DNA of 35,935 nt from Planctomycetota bacterium (GTDB taxonomy: Bacteria; Planctomycetota; Planctomycetia; Planctomycetales; Planctomycetaceae): positions 1-35,935 of the forward strand of contig RFHO01000043.1 of the NCBI GenBank assembly GCA_003696385.1. The letters are read 5' to 3'. The position numbers and the translations under genes were made by a program. How positions within the stretch are numbered: position 1 is the first letter of the stretch; each line of letters starts with the position of its first letter. Below are positions 11,383 through 20,506 of this stretch, piece by piece. The notes under the pieces were generated by a model. That model did no database searches and was not told the origin of the DNA. It was given only the letters and a program-made list of their open reading frames with translations.

Positions 11383-12219
11383 GTGAGCAGTCCACATCGT
11401 CCAGATGCAAGCGCCGTCGCCGGTTGCCTGGTGCTGCTGGGTACCGGAACCAGCGTCGGTGTGCCGGTGATCGGATGTCATTGCGACGTCTGCACGTCGG
11501 ACGAGCCGAAAAACAAACGGACACGCACCGGTGTCGCCGTGCTGGGGCCTGCGGGGAACTTTCTGATCGACACGTCTCAGGAATTGCGGCTGCAGTTGAT
11601 CCGGGAGCGGATCGACGATGTCGAGGCGGTCGTCTATACGCACGCGCACGCGGACCACGTCTTCGGCCTGGACGATCTGCGGATCTTCGGCGTCCGGAAA
11701 CACCGTCCGGTGCCCCTGTACTGTGAGGAGAACGTCGAACGGCACATTCGACGTTCGTTCTACTACGCCTTTCAGCCATCCGCTCCGGACGCCCATGTCG
11801 GAGCGACGCCGCAGCTGGAGTTTCGCCGCATCACGACTGAGCCGTTCGTCGTTTGCGGTTGGCGCGTCCAGCCGATCCGGCTGCTGCACGGCCGGCTGCC
11901 CATCCTGGGGTTCCGAATCGGCGATATCGCTTTCTGCACGGACGTCAGCGCGATTCCCGACTCTTCTTGGGCATTGCTGGAGGGACTACGCGTCCTGATC
12001 CTGGGGGCCCTGCGGGATCGACCGCATCCCACGCATTTCTCCGTCGGCCAGGCTCTGGACGTCATCGACCGTGTCCAGCCTCAGCAGGCCTACCTGACGC
12101 ATCTGTCTCACCAGCTGGACTACCGAGAGGCGAATCGGCGACTGCCGGAGCGGGTTTCGCTCGCCTACGATGGCCTCCGGATTCCATTGTCCGATGCAGC
12201 CTTCGAGAAGAGCGGTTGA
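11383..12219 (+). CDS. MBL-fold metallohydrolase, PhnP-like (phosphoribosyl cyclic phosphodiesterase family)
   Basis: LLGTGTSVGVPVIGCHCDVC, THAHADHVFGLDDLR, DTSQELR, FCTDVS, LTHLSH; likely GTG start at 11383 (the open frame extends further upstream). Confidence 0.85.
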   Translation: MSSPHRPDASAVAGCLVLLGTGTSVGVPVIGCHCDVCTSDEPKNKRTRTGVAVLGPAGNFLIDTSQELRLQLIRERIDDVEAVVYTHAHADHVFGLDDLRIFGVRKHRPVPLYCEENVERHIRRSFYYAFQPSAPDAHVGATPQLEFRRITTEPFVVCGWRVQPIRLLHGRLPILGFRIGDIAFCTDVSAIPDSSWALLEGLRVLILGALRDRPHPTHFSVGQALDVIDRVQPQQAYLTHLSHQLDYREANRRLPERVSLAYDGLRIPLSDAAFEKSG

Positions 12220-12236
12220 TCGGGAGCAGACGGACG

Positions 12237-12785
12237 ATGAGCCGCATCATTCTGAGTTTGGCGATCGTCAGCACGGTGCTGCTGACCTCGGCGTACGTGC
12301 TGGGATGGAACGTCGAACCGGCCGCGGCGCGCACCGGAGAAAGCTTGTTCGATCTTCACTTCGCCGTTGCGCTGGGGGCCATGTTGTTCGCCACCCTGGT
12401 GCATGGAATCACCCTGACGTACTTCATGGGCACGGGGCGATGGCTGGAAGAGACTCTGAGCGCGTATTCCCTGCCGATGGAACGCTTCGAACGCAGTCGG
12501 CGCCTGAAGTATCGCGTCATCGGCTGGATGACGCTGGCGTTTCTTTCGTTGCTGTTCACCGGAGCCTGCGGGGCGGCGGCTCACGTCTCGACGGCCATCG
12601 GTCCCCGGTTCTGGTGGGGGATTCCCGTCGCCACCTGGCATTTTGCGGCCGCCAGCGTCGCGCTGACCCTGAACACCTACGTACACGCACGCGAGTACGA
12701 AGCGGTTCTGGAGAACAACCGGTTGATCCGGAGCGTGGTCGATGACGTCCGCCGGATCCGTGCCGAGCACGGCTTGCCGTGTTGA
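12237..12785 (+). CDS. Small 4-TM membrane protein with paired H-X14-H motifs (candidate b-type diheme protein)
   Basis: 182 aa, four hydrophobic segments; His41/His56 in TM2 and His135/His150 in TM4; starts 17 bp after the MBL gene. Confidence 0.8.
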   Translation: MSRIILSLAIVSTVLLTSAYVLGWNVEPAAARTGESLFDLHFAVALGAMLFATLVHGITLTYFMGTGRWLEETLSAYSLPMERFERSRRLKYRVIGWMTLAFLSLLFTGACGAAAHVSTAIGPRFWWGIPVATWHFAAASVALTLNTYVHAREYEAVLENNRLIRSVVDDVRRIRAEHGLPC

Positions 12786-12861
12786 CGTCCGCCGCCGTAG
12801 CGATCGACACGGACGCAGTGGCACGCAGGCATTTGCGGGGCACTTGCGGACCGGCCGCAGC

Positions 12862-15800
12862 TCACCGCCGCACATGCAGGATCACCGGCAAACTGGCCTG
12901 GCCGCCGCCAGCGGACGTGTTGAGGTGGAACGTCCGCGTCTGTTCGGCGGCGATCGGATCGGCCGTGACGAAGAAGACGCGTTCGGATTCGTTTTCCAGC
13001 ACGAGCAACCCATTGAGCCCCAGATTGTCGATGTAGACGCCGAACGGCAGATTCCGCCCAGATCCCTCCTTGCCGAACGGTACGGCCCCCTTGAAGCCAT
13101 TCCGCTGGATGACCACCTTCATCATCACGGTCTGCCCGGGACGGATCACGAACTCCAGCAGTTGCCCGGGCTGATCGACGACCGGACGGATCCCACCTTC
13201 CGCCGGCCGGATCCGTACGAGGAACTGCGGAGGCGGCCCGAGCTTGATGCTGCCGAAATTGTTCACCTCGCGCGTCACCGTGCGGCCCCAGATCTGCGCG
13301 GTGGCCCTCATGCGAGTCGATCGAGCGGCCTCGCCCTTGGGCGCCGGTGCGTCTTCGTCGGCCCACATCACGCCTTTGGCTTCGATCTGGTTCTCTTCGA
13401 TCACCAGCGGAGTGGTCACGTGGACTCCGGGAGGCACTCCTTCGATGTCGATCCGGATCGGCCCGGTGAAACCGTCGATCCGCCGTGCCCGCACGGTAAA
13501 CTCCCGGGCACCACCGGCCGGCACGGTGGGGTTCGCTCCCTGCAATGTCACCCGAAAGTCCGGTCGGCGGGGACGGATGGTGACGGTATACCGGTAGTCC
13601 TTGCCTTCCCACCCGCGGACATCCTTGATCTTCAGCAGGTACTCGCCATCCCGCGGGACGGTGAACGTCAGGCGTGAGTCCTTCCCCAGCTCACGATGCG
13701 CATCGTCGTCGTTCTCGTAATACAGCTTGAACACCGGCAGCCCATTGGCCACCAAGCGGGTTCCCGGCGGGAACGGTCGCACGATGTAGCACGGTTCGCC
13801 CAGTGCATGGGCCAACGGCGTCGTATCGAACCAGCCCCAGCGTTTCCCCTGTCCCGGGTACACCATGAACCCGGAATCCGGGCCGCGGGGATACAGCCAC
13901 AGGCGGACCACTTCGCCGTTCGCGTAAAGAAACTCGTTCAGCTTCATTTCCTGCCAGTTGAACACGCGGAAATCATCCACCGTGGAGTCGTTCTTGCCAC
14001 GGAAAGTGAAGTACGAGTCGCGCACCGCCTGCAGCCATACGCGTTCGATCCGCTGGCCCGTGCCGTCCAGAATTTCGACGAACGAATCCAGAGGCGATTT
14101 CGACCGGGCCGCATCGACTTCGACCACCCATTGCTCGCCGCGGTGCGCCGAAAACCGGTACAGGTCGAAATCCGCAAGTTCCCCGACGCGGCCGGCGATC
14201 ACCCCGCGCACCCGCGCCGGCAGCTCGATCGGCATGCCCTGTTCAGGCGCATTGTTCGGCTCGCGCTCCTCGAAATCCCGCGGCGGACGCTGGTCCGTCA
14301 CTGGAGGCACGACGACGGGAGCCGCCGTCGGCGTCGTGCCGGAGCGGACGGGCGGCTGGATGTCCTTCAGTGGAAGGAAGTCGAGTGAGCCGTCCAGGCG
14401 CCCGAGCAGCACGGCGTGACTTGCCGGGTCGTAGGCGAGCCCCGAGACGACGTCGGGTTGCTGCTCCCAGACTGCGCGCTCGATGTATTCCCGGGTGTCC
14501 CACAACTTGACCGCCCGATCCCCACCGGCCGTGATCAGCATCCGGCCGTCCGTCGTCAGGATCAGGCGTGTCACGGGGCCCTCGTGAGCGAATCGCGCCA
14601 CGATCATCGGGTTGATCCGAGGACGGTCGGTGGAGACGAAACGCCACACGCGAATGTTGTTGTCGGCGCCGGCCGCGATGATGTGTCTGCCATCCGGCGT
14701 GAAAGCGCAGGCATAGACCTCCTTCAGCGGCTGTCCCAGCGTGTCCATCCGCTGTCCATCGGCCACCCGCCAGACCTTGCACGTATCGTCCGCCGAGCCG
14801 CTCACCAGAAAACGCCCGTCGGGACTGAAGCCCAGATCGTACACCGCACCGTTGTGTCCGCGCAGGACACGAAGCCGTTTCCCCGATGCCGCATCCCACA
14901 GCATGATCGTCTTGTCGTAGCTGCAGGTGGCGATCACACGTCCGTCCGGAGAAATCTCGGCGTCGTAGATCGTGTCACGATGGGCCACGAATTCCAGCTG
15001 CTTTTTCCCGTCGGTCACGGACCGCAGAGAAACCAGGCCGGCGACGCCCGGCATCCCGGCACCGATCAGCAACGCCGTTCCCCCCCGCGCGAACTGCAGC
15101 GACGTGACCGCCCCGGGAAGATCCTTCCACACGCGCACCGGTTTCGCGGACAGCTTTCCCGCCGCAGTCCGGCGGTGGACCGCAACCGTCCCGTACCGCG
15201 CCACGGCCACCAGAGCACCGTCCGGCGTCATCGCCACTGCGTGAATCGGCCGCTGCCGAGTTTGTGCACGAATCGCGGGGATCACGACCGCGAACGGATC
15301 CACGCGTACGCCTTCCGGGCCCTTCGCCCCCGCTTCGATCCACGCCCGCAACAACTGAATGGCGCCCGCGTCGGGCCGTGGTTCGCCTTCCGGCGGCATT
15401 TGGGGTTCGGCCTGACCGGTCAGGACGCGAAGCAACCGGCTGTTGGCCGGGTCGCCCGGCAGCACGACCGGACCTTTCGGCGAGCCCTGGCGCAGGGACG
15501 CGTACGATTCCAGCGACAGATCCCCTTCCCGGTCCTCGTCGTTGTGACACCCCGCACAGTACTTTCGCAACACCGGCAGGACGTCCGCGGCGAACTGCGG
15601 CGGGGCGTCGACATTGTCTCGGTTGTCCGCGCTACTTCTGTCCGCAGCGGCCGACATTCGCCGATCGGCAGTCGTTGCGTTTTTCATGGGACGTCGCGAG
15701 GTCTCCGTTCGCGCCTCCGCCGGCGGGGGCGGCGCGGCAGCCACGGTCTCCAGGCGCAACACGCTGAACACGGCCAGCCAGGCCGTGCCGACGAAGGCCC

Positions 15801-15873
15801 ATCTCCGGCAATGTGGCATCCGCCGCACGGTGTCCCTTCCGCATTCGGTCATCATCACTCGGTTCGCAATCAT
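12862..15873 (-). CDS. PSCyt1-type cytochrome c domain + WD40 repeats + PPC-like domain protein
   Basis: Heme motif CAGCH in FAADVLPVLRKYCAGCHNDEDREGDLSLESY; WD40 units HRDTIYDAEISPDGRVIATCSYDKTIMLWD and HNGAVYDLGFSPDGRFLVSGSADDTCKVW; EREPNNAPEQ...DFDLYRF PPC-like; N-terminal hydrophobic segment. Confidence 0.9.
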   Translation of the reverse strand: MIANRVMMTECGRDTVRRMPHCRRWAFVGTAWLAVFSVLRLETVAAAPPPPAEARTETSRRPMKNATTADRRMSAAADRSSADNRDNVDAPPQFAADVLPVLRKYCAGCHNDEDREGDLSLESYASLRQGSPKGPVVLPGDPANSRLLRVLTGQAEPQMPPEGEPRPDAGAIQLLRAWIEAGAKGPEGVRVDPFAVVIPAIRAQTRQRPIHAVAMTPDGALVAVARYGTVAVHRRTAAGKLSAKPVRVWKDLPGAVTSLQFARGGTALLIGAGMPGVAGLVSLRSVTDGKKQLEFVAHRDTIYDAEISPDGRVIATCSYDKTIMLWDAASGKRLRVLRGHNGAVYDLGFSPDGRFLVSGSADDTCKVWRVADGQRMDTLGQPLKEVYACAFTPDGRHIIAAGADNNIRVWRFVSTDRPRINPMIVARFAHEGPVTRLILTTDGRMLITAGGDRAVKLWDTREYIERAVWEQQPDVVSGLAYDPASHAVLLGRLDGSLDFLPLKDIQPPVRSGTTPTAAPVVVPPVTDQRPPRDFEEREPNNAPEQGMPIELPARVRGVIAGRVGELADFDLYRFSAHRGEQWVVEVDAARSKSPLDSFVEILDGTGQRIERVWLQAVRDSYFTFRGKNDSTVDDFRVFNWQEMKLNEFLYANGEVVRLWLYPRGPDSGFMVYPGQGKRWGWFDTTPLAHALGEPCYIVRPFPPGTRLVANGLPVFKLYYENDDDAHRELGKDSRLTFTVPRDGEYLLKIKDVRGWEGKDYRYTVTIRPRRPDFRVTLQGANPTVPAGGAREFTVRARRIDGFTGPIRIDIEGVPPGVHVTTPLVIEENQIEAKGVMWADEDAPAPKGEAARSTRMRATAQIWGRTVTREVNNFGSIKLGPPPQFLVRIRPAEGGIRPVVDQPGQLLEFVIRPGQTVMMKVVIQRNGFKGAVPFGKEGSGRNLPFGVYIDNLGLNGLLVLENESERVFFVTADPIAAEQTRTFHLNTSAGGGQASLPVILHVRR

Positions 15874-15890
15874 CGGTCCTCGTCCCGTAA

Positions 15891-15979
15891 CCCCGAACCG
15901 CCGTTCGGGGAAGCTTCGCGCCGATACGCGGAGGGCCCCGGTGCCCTACCGCAAGGGAGCACTCCGGAGGCGAAGCTTC
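15891..15979 (-). promoter_or_regulatory. Intergenic inverted-repeat structure upstream of the PSCyt1-WD40 gene
   Basis: CCCCGAA/TTCGGGG hairpin (15891-15910) plus 10-bp inverted repeat GAAGCTTCGC (15910-15919) / GCGAAGCTTC (15970-15979). Confidence 0.45.
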
Positions 15980-16003
15980 TCGTCGGTTCGGTCGTCGGTC
16001 TGC

Positions 16004-18580
16004 TCAGTGATTGAAGACGAACTCACGGCTCGTCAGGATGCCCCACAGAATGTCTTCCAGCACGACGCGTTCGTTCGGGTCTCCCGCGGGCGGAAGCGTC
16101 TTCAGCAGGCCGTCCCGTTCCGCCGGCGTGGGAAACCGGGCCAGGCACTCCAGGAAGATGCGGTCCAACAGCGCGGCGTCGGACAACCCCGCCCGCCGCA
16201 GACGCAACAGGGCGACCAGCCGGTTCCCCGGTTTGCGCAGTTTCTCGTTCAACGTGCTTCCGTTCGAAAGGTGCAATACCTGCACCATGGTCGGCTCGTT
16301 CGAACGCTCGCATTCACAGACGATTCGCCGCTGGTTGCGACCGAACGCCTGCAGGAAATAGTTTTCCACCGCGGCGTCGTACAGCTGGATCGCCCGCGTC
16401 CCCAGCGGATAGAAGTCGACCTTCTGTCGGTCACCGCCCGGGAACGCGACGAATTCGAATTTCGTCGGCACGCCGGTGATCTGCACGTACGCGTCGTGCA
16501 GGACTTCCGCGATCATTCGCCGCGGGTAATAGCGCGAGTAGAACCTCTTTTCGTCCTTGTTGCCCGGCAACGGCCGGGCCGTACGCTGGTACGCGTTGGA
16601 GCGCAGAATCTCACGCATCAGCGCCTTCAAGTCGAACCCGTTGTCGATCAGAAACCGCGCGGCGGCATCCAGCAGCTCGGGGTTGCTGGGCGGGTTCGAC
16701 ATGCGCATGTCGTCGACCGCTTCGACCAGCCCGACGCCGAAAAAATTCGCCCACACGCGATTCGTGATCGACCGCGCGAAGTACGGGTTGTCCGGCGAGG
16801 TCATCCAGCGCGCCAGATGAATCCGGCGATCGCGAGGATCGTCGAAGGGAATCGGCTCTCCGTCCAGCGGCGTCGGCGGCTGCGGTTTACCCGTCCGTGG
16901 CTGGATCAGCTCGCCCGATTCGACCACATAGACGGTCCGGCGACCGTCTCCGCTGCGAGGTTCACCGCCCCAGCCCTTCGCCTTCACCCGCGCGAACAGA
17001 TTCGCCATTGCGTAGTACTGGTCGTTCGTCCATTTCTCCAGCGGATGGTTGTGGCATCGCGCGCAGTTGATCGACAGCCCCAGAAATGCCTGACAGGCAT
17101 TCTCGGTCATGTCTTCGGGGGTCTGATAGAGGGCATAGAAGTTCGTGGCGCCATTGACCGTGCTCTCGCCGGTGGCCGTGAGAATCTCCCACACGATCCG
17201 GTCCCACGGCGTGTTCGCCGCGACATGCTTGCGGATCCACTGGTAGTAGGCCTTGATCGCCGCCGGTCGCAGCAGCGTGCCGTTCAGCATCAACACGTCG
17301 CACCACTTGTACGTCCAGTAGTCTACGAACTCGGGCTGCTCCAGCAGCCAGTCGATCAGCTTGTCCCGCTTGTCCGGCGCCGCGTCTGTCAGAAACCGCT
17401 CGACTTCCTCGGCCGTGGGCAGGCGGCCGATCGTGTCGAGGAACGCCCGGCGGATGAACACGGAGTCGGTACAGGCCGGTGACGCCGGCAGGTTCAGCCG
17501 CGCCAATTGCCGGTCGATCAACTCGTCGATGAAGTTCCGCGGTTTTCGCCGGTCCGTCTGTGCCTTTGCCGCCGGCGGCCCCGAGAACGGTACCGTGACG
17601 CGGGCGATCGCGATCCGGCTGTCGTACCAGGCCACGATCGCCCCTTCACCCGGGCCGACCAGCTGCACCCGGCCGGATTGGTCCACGCGGGCGACGGCTT
17701 CGTTGCTCGAGGACCACTTCACCCACCGCGTCACGTCGCGCACCGTCCCGTCGGTGTACCAGGCACGCACCAGAATCCGTTGTGTTTCACCTTTCTGATG
17801 CAGTGAACGTTCCGGCAGAACTTCCAGTCGCTCCACTTGCGGATCGTCCGGTCGCGGTGGAGCGGCGCCGGCGGCAATCCATTCGGCCAGGATTCGGTAT
17901 TCCAGCGAATCCGTCTCGAAACGCACCCCGCCCTTGTGTGGAACAGCGGCCGAAGGCTTCATCAGAAACAGACTGGCCGCCGGGTTTTCCAGGTTCACGC
18001 GACGCCCGCGGTCTTGTTTGACGATGTTGAAGTGATCCATCACCGGGGCGTAGCCGCGCAGCGACAGCCGGAAGCCGCCCTTGCCTGCCAGCGCACCGTG
18101 ACACGCACCCGAGTTGCATCCCATCTTGGAAAGCACCGGCAGTACATCGTTCCGAAAACTCCAGCGGTGCGGCATATCGAAACCGTGTACCGCCACCGGT
18201 ACCGTCTGCGTTTCGCCTCCAAGCGTGACTTCCAACACGGTTTTTCCATCGCCCACCGGAAGCACGCGACCGTCTTCCACGCGGGCCACGTCGGGGTCGC
18301 GAACACGCAACGTGGCCTCGACCGTCACCTCCGCACCCGGTTCGGCGCCGTGCATCCGCTGCACAAGCACGTGCTGCCACGATTCGGGGCCGAACAACTG
18401 GATTTCCCGCGGCAACACGACCCACGCCGGTTTGCCCGACGCGGCCGGGGCGGCGCGCTCCGTCAGCAGCTCCGGCAGGACCACTGCCGCAACAATGACA
18501 ACCGTGCCCCAGCATCGGGCAAACCCTTTGGCCGCGACGTGAGACTTCGACAAACCGAAGCCGACAATCCGCTTCGTCAT
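16004..18580 (-). CDS. DUF1549/DUF1553 protein with N-terminal cytochrome-like CNSGACH motif and Big-like domain
   Basis: DVLPVLSKMGCNSGACHGALAGKGGFRLSLRGY; FIDELIDRQLARLNLPASPACTDSVFIRRAFLDTIGRLPT (DUF1549); INCARCHNHPLEKW; FARSITNRVWANFFGVGLVE (DUF1553). Confidence 0.92.
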   Translation of the reverse strand: MTKRIVGFGLSKSHVAAKGFARCWGTVVIVAAVVLPELLTERAAPAASGKPAWVVLPREIQLFGPESWQHVLVQRMHGAEPGAEVTVEATLRVRDPDVARVEDGRVLPVGDGKTVLEVTLGGETQTVPVAVHGFDMPHRWSFRNDVLPVLSKMGCNSGACHGALAGKGGFRLSLRGYAPVMDHFNIVKQDRGRRVNLENPAASLFLMKPSAAVPHKGGVRFETDSLEYRILAEWIAAGAAPPRPDDPQVERLEVLPERSLHQKGETQRILVRAWYTDGTVRDVTRWVKWSSSNEAVARVDQSGRVQLVGPGEGAIVAWYDSRIAIARVTVPFSGPPAAKAQTDRRKPRNFIDELIDRQLARLNLPASPACTDSVFIRRAFLDTIGRLPTAEEVERFLTDAAPDKRDKLIDWLLEQPEFVDYWTYKWCDVLMLNGTLLRPAAIKAYYQWIRKHVAANTPWDRIVWEILTATGESTVNGATNFYALYQTPEDMTENACQAFLGLSINCARCHNHPLEKWTNDQYYAMANLFARVKAKGWGGEPRSGDGRRTVYVVESGELIQPRTGKPQPPTPLDGEPIPFDDPRDRRIHLARWMTSPDNPYFARSITNRVWANFFGVGLVEAVDDMRMSNPPSNPELLDAAARFLIDNGFDLKALMREILRSNAYQRTARPLPGNKDEKRFYSRYYPRRMIAEVLHDAYVQITGVPTKFEFVAFPGGDRQKVDFYPLGTRAIQLYDAAVENYFLQAFGRNQRRIVCECERSNEPTMVQVLHLSNGSTLNEKLRKPGNRLVALLRLRRAGLSDAALLDRIFLECLARFPTPAERDGLLKTLPPAGDPNERVVLEDILWGILTSREFVFNH

Positions 18581-18888
18581 CGACGTCGTGCTCCTCTCGT
18601 CAATGGTCTCCGCACGGATCCCGGGGAACATCCCGCCAACCGCCCTCTCCTGCGGCGCTCGGACGGTCGCACGCCGCGGAACCGGCCTCGCGCTTCGCGG
18701 ACACTGCAGGGCCAACGCTGGTTCGCGATTCGTGCCGCGATCCACTCAGGCCGAAACACCTGACCCCATCAAGCGCCATGCGACCTGTCACCGAACACCA
18801 GCCGGTGTCCGGCCCGAAGCCGTTCCCGATCGGCAGTCGGCAGCCGGCCGACACACTCGACCGCCCCGATCGCGGCCCCCGGGCGCGT

Positions 18889-20262
18889 TCAGAACAATTC
18901 GTGGATTTCCCGGTGGCCGAAATCGACCAGCGGGAACGGCCGGCCGGCCGGACCGGGCAGCGTCGTTTCCAGATCGAATCCCAGGCTGTGGAAGATTGTC
19001 GCCGCGATGTCGGCGGGCTCGACCGGTCGATCCGCCGGAACCCCGCCGATCGGATCGCTGGCTCCAATCACGCGGCCGCCCTGAACGCCACCACCGGCGA
19101 AATACACCGTGAAGCACTGGGGCCAATGGTCCCGTCCTCCCGCGGGGTTGATCCGCGGCGTGCGACCGAATTCCGCCAGATTGCAGACCAGCGTGGACTC
19201 CAGCAGCCCACGCTGATCCAGGTCTTCGATCAAGGCGCTGTAGGCCTGATCGTACATCGGGCACACGATGTTCTTCATCCCGGCGATCGAGGTGAACGGC
19301 TTCGAACCGTGGATGTCCCAAGTCACTTCGTTGAAGACCGTCAGGAACGTGTTGATCGTGACGAACCGGACTCCGTTCTCGATCAACCGCCGAGCCAGCA
19401 GGCAACATTGGCCGAACCGCGTCATGCCGTATCGCTGGCGGACCTTCAAAGGCTCCTTCGACAGATCGAATGCTTCCCGGGCCTGTTTGCTGGTCATCAA
19501 CCGAAAGGCCGTGTGGAAGTTCTGATCCAGCAGCGCGGCGTTCTCCGTGGCCTCGAAGACGTCCACCGCCTGATCGACCAGCTCGCGGATCCGCCGCCGC
19601 CTTTGCAGCCGCACGGTACCGATTTCCGGCGGCGGCAAAAGATCCGGAACCTTGAAGTTCGGCTTGGACGGATCGGCATTCAGCACGAACGGGTCGTATG
19701 CCTTGCCCAGAAAACCGCCGGCCTGTCCATTGGGCAGGTTGCCACCACCTCGCCCCATCAGCTCAGGCAGTACGACGAACGGCGGCAGGTCCGTCTTGCG
19801 CCCCCGCAAGTAGGCCACCACGGATCCGATGTGCGGCGTGTTTACGCCACCGGTGAACAGCCGCCCCGTCTGCATCATCTGCCAGCCGGCGTCGTGCACG
19901 GCAGCCCCGTGATGATGGACGGAGCGAACGAGCGAGAATCTGTCGGCGACCTTGGCATGCAGCGGCAGGATCTCGGAAATCTGGATCTCCGGCGACGCCG
20001 TCGCAATCGGACGGAACGGCCCGCGGATCTCTGCGGGCGCCTCCGGCTTCATGTCGAACAGGTCGATATGGCTGGGGGCGCCGAGGTTGAAGATCATGAT
20101 CCCGTTGCGGTCCGGGGCGTCTTGCCGCAGTGCTCCGGCGGCTTTGGCGGCGAAGAACTGCGGAAGCGACAGCAGTGAGCCCAAGGCTCCGATCCGCATG
20201 AAATCCCGACGCGTCGTCCCGTCGCAGGTGGTGACCGTCCCGCGTGCCGTCAGGGTGAGCAT
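18889..20262 (-). CDS. DUF1501 family protein, Tat signal
   Basis: TTRRDFMRIGALGSLLSLPQF twin-arginine signal; GAPSHIDLFDMKP, LAEFGRTPRINPAGGRDHWP. Confidence 0.93.
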   Translation of the reverse strand: MLTLTARGTVTTCDGTTRRDFMRIGALGSLLSLPQFFAAKAAGALRQDAPDRNGIMIFNLGAPSHIDLFDMKPEAPAEIRGPFRPIATASPEIQISEILPLHAKVADRFSLVRSVHHHGAAVHDAGWQMMQTGRLFTGGVNTPHIGSVVAYLRGRKTDLPPFVVLPELMGRGGGNLPNGQAGGFLGKAYDPFVLNADPSKPNFKVPDLLPPPEIGTVRLQRRRRIRELVDQAVDVFEATENAALLDQNFHTAFRLMTSKQAREAFDLSKEPLKVRQRYGMTRFGQCCLLARRLIENGVRFVTINTFLTVFNEVTWDIHGSKPFTSIAGMKNIVCPMYDQAYSALIEDLDQRGLLESTLVCNLAEFGRTPRINPAGGRDHWPQCFTVYFAGGGVQGGRVIGASDPIGGVPADRPVEPADIAATIFHSLGFDLETTLPGPAGRPFPLVDFGHREIHELF

Positions 20263-20506
20263 GCTCGGACTCCCACTCCAGTTGATCGGCCTTGCGTTTG
20301 CCGGCGGGCTGCTGTTTCCCGCCGACCCGCAATGTGCGCCCGCTCTGAGCGACCGCCGGTAGTTTACCCCTTCACGGCTGCGACCGCCAAGCGGCCGATC
20401 GATTGCCGAAGCGCATGAAAAAGGCCCGCCGCGGTGGCCCGGTCATTCCGGATCACCACCGTGTCGGGCACTGCTCCACTTTCTTCGAGAGATTCAGCAC
20501 ACTGCG

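Noticed and set aside
14300-15300. Repetitive protein pattern in the 12862-15873 gene
   Set aside because: Explained by ordinary WD40 repeats; not a DNA repeat or CRISPR.
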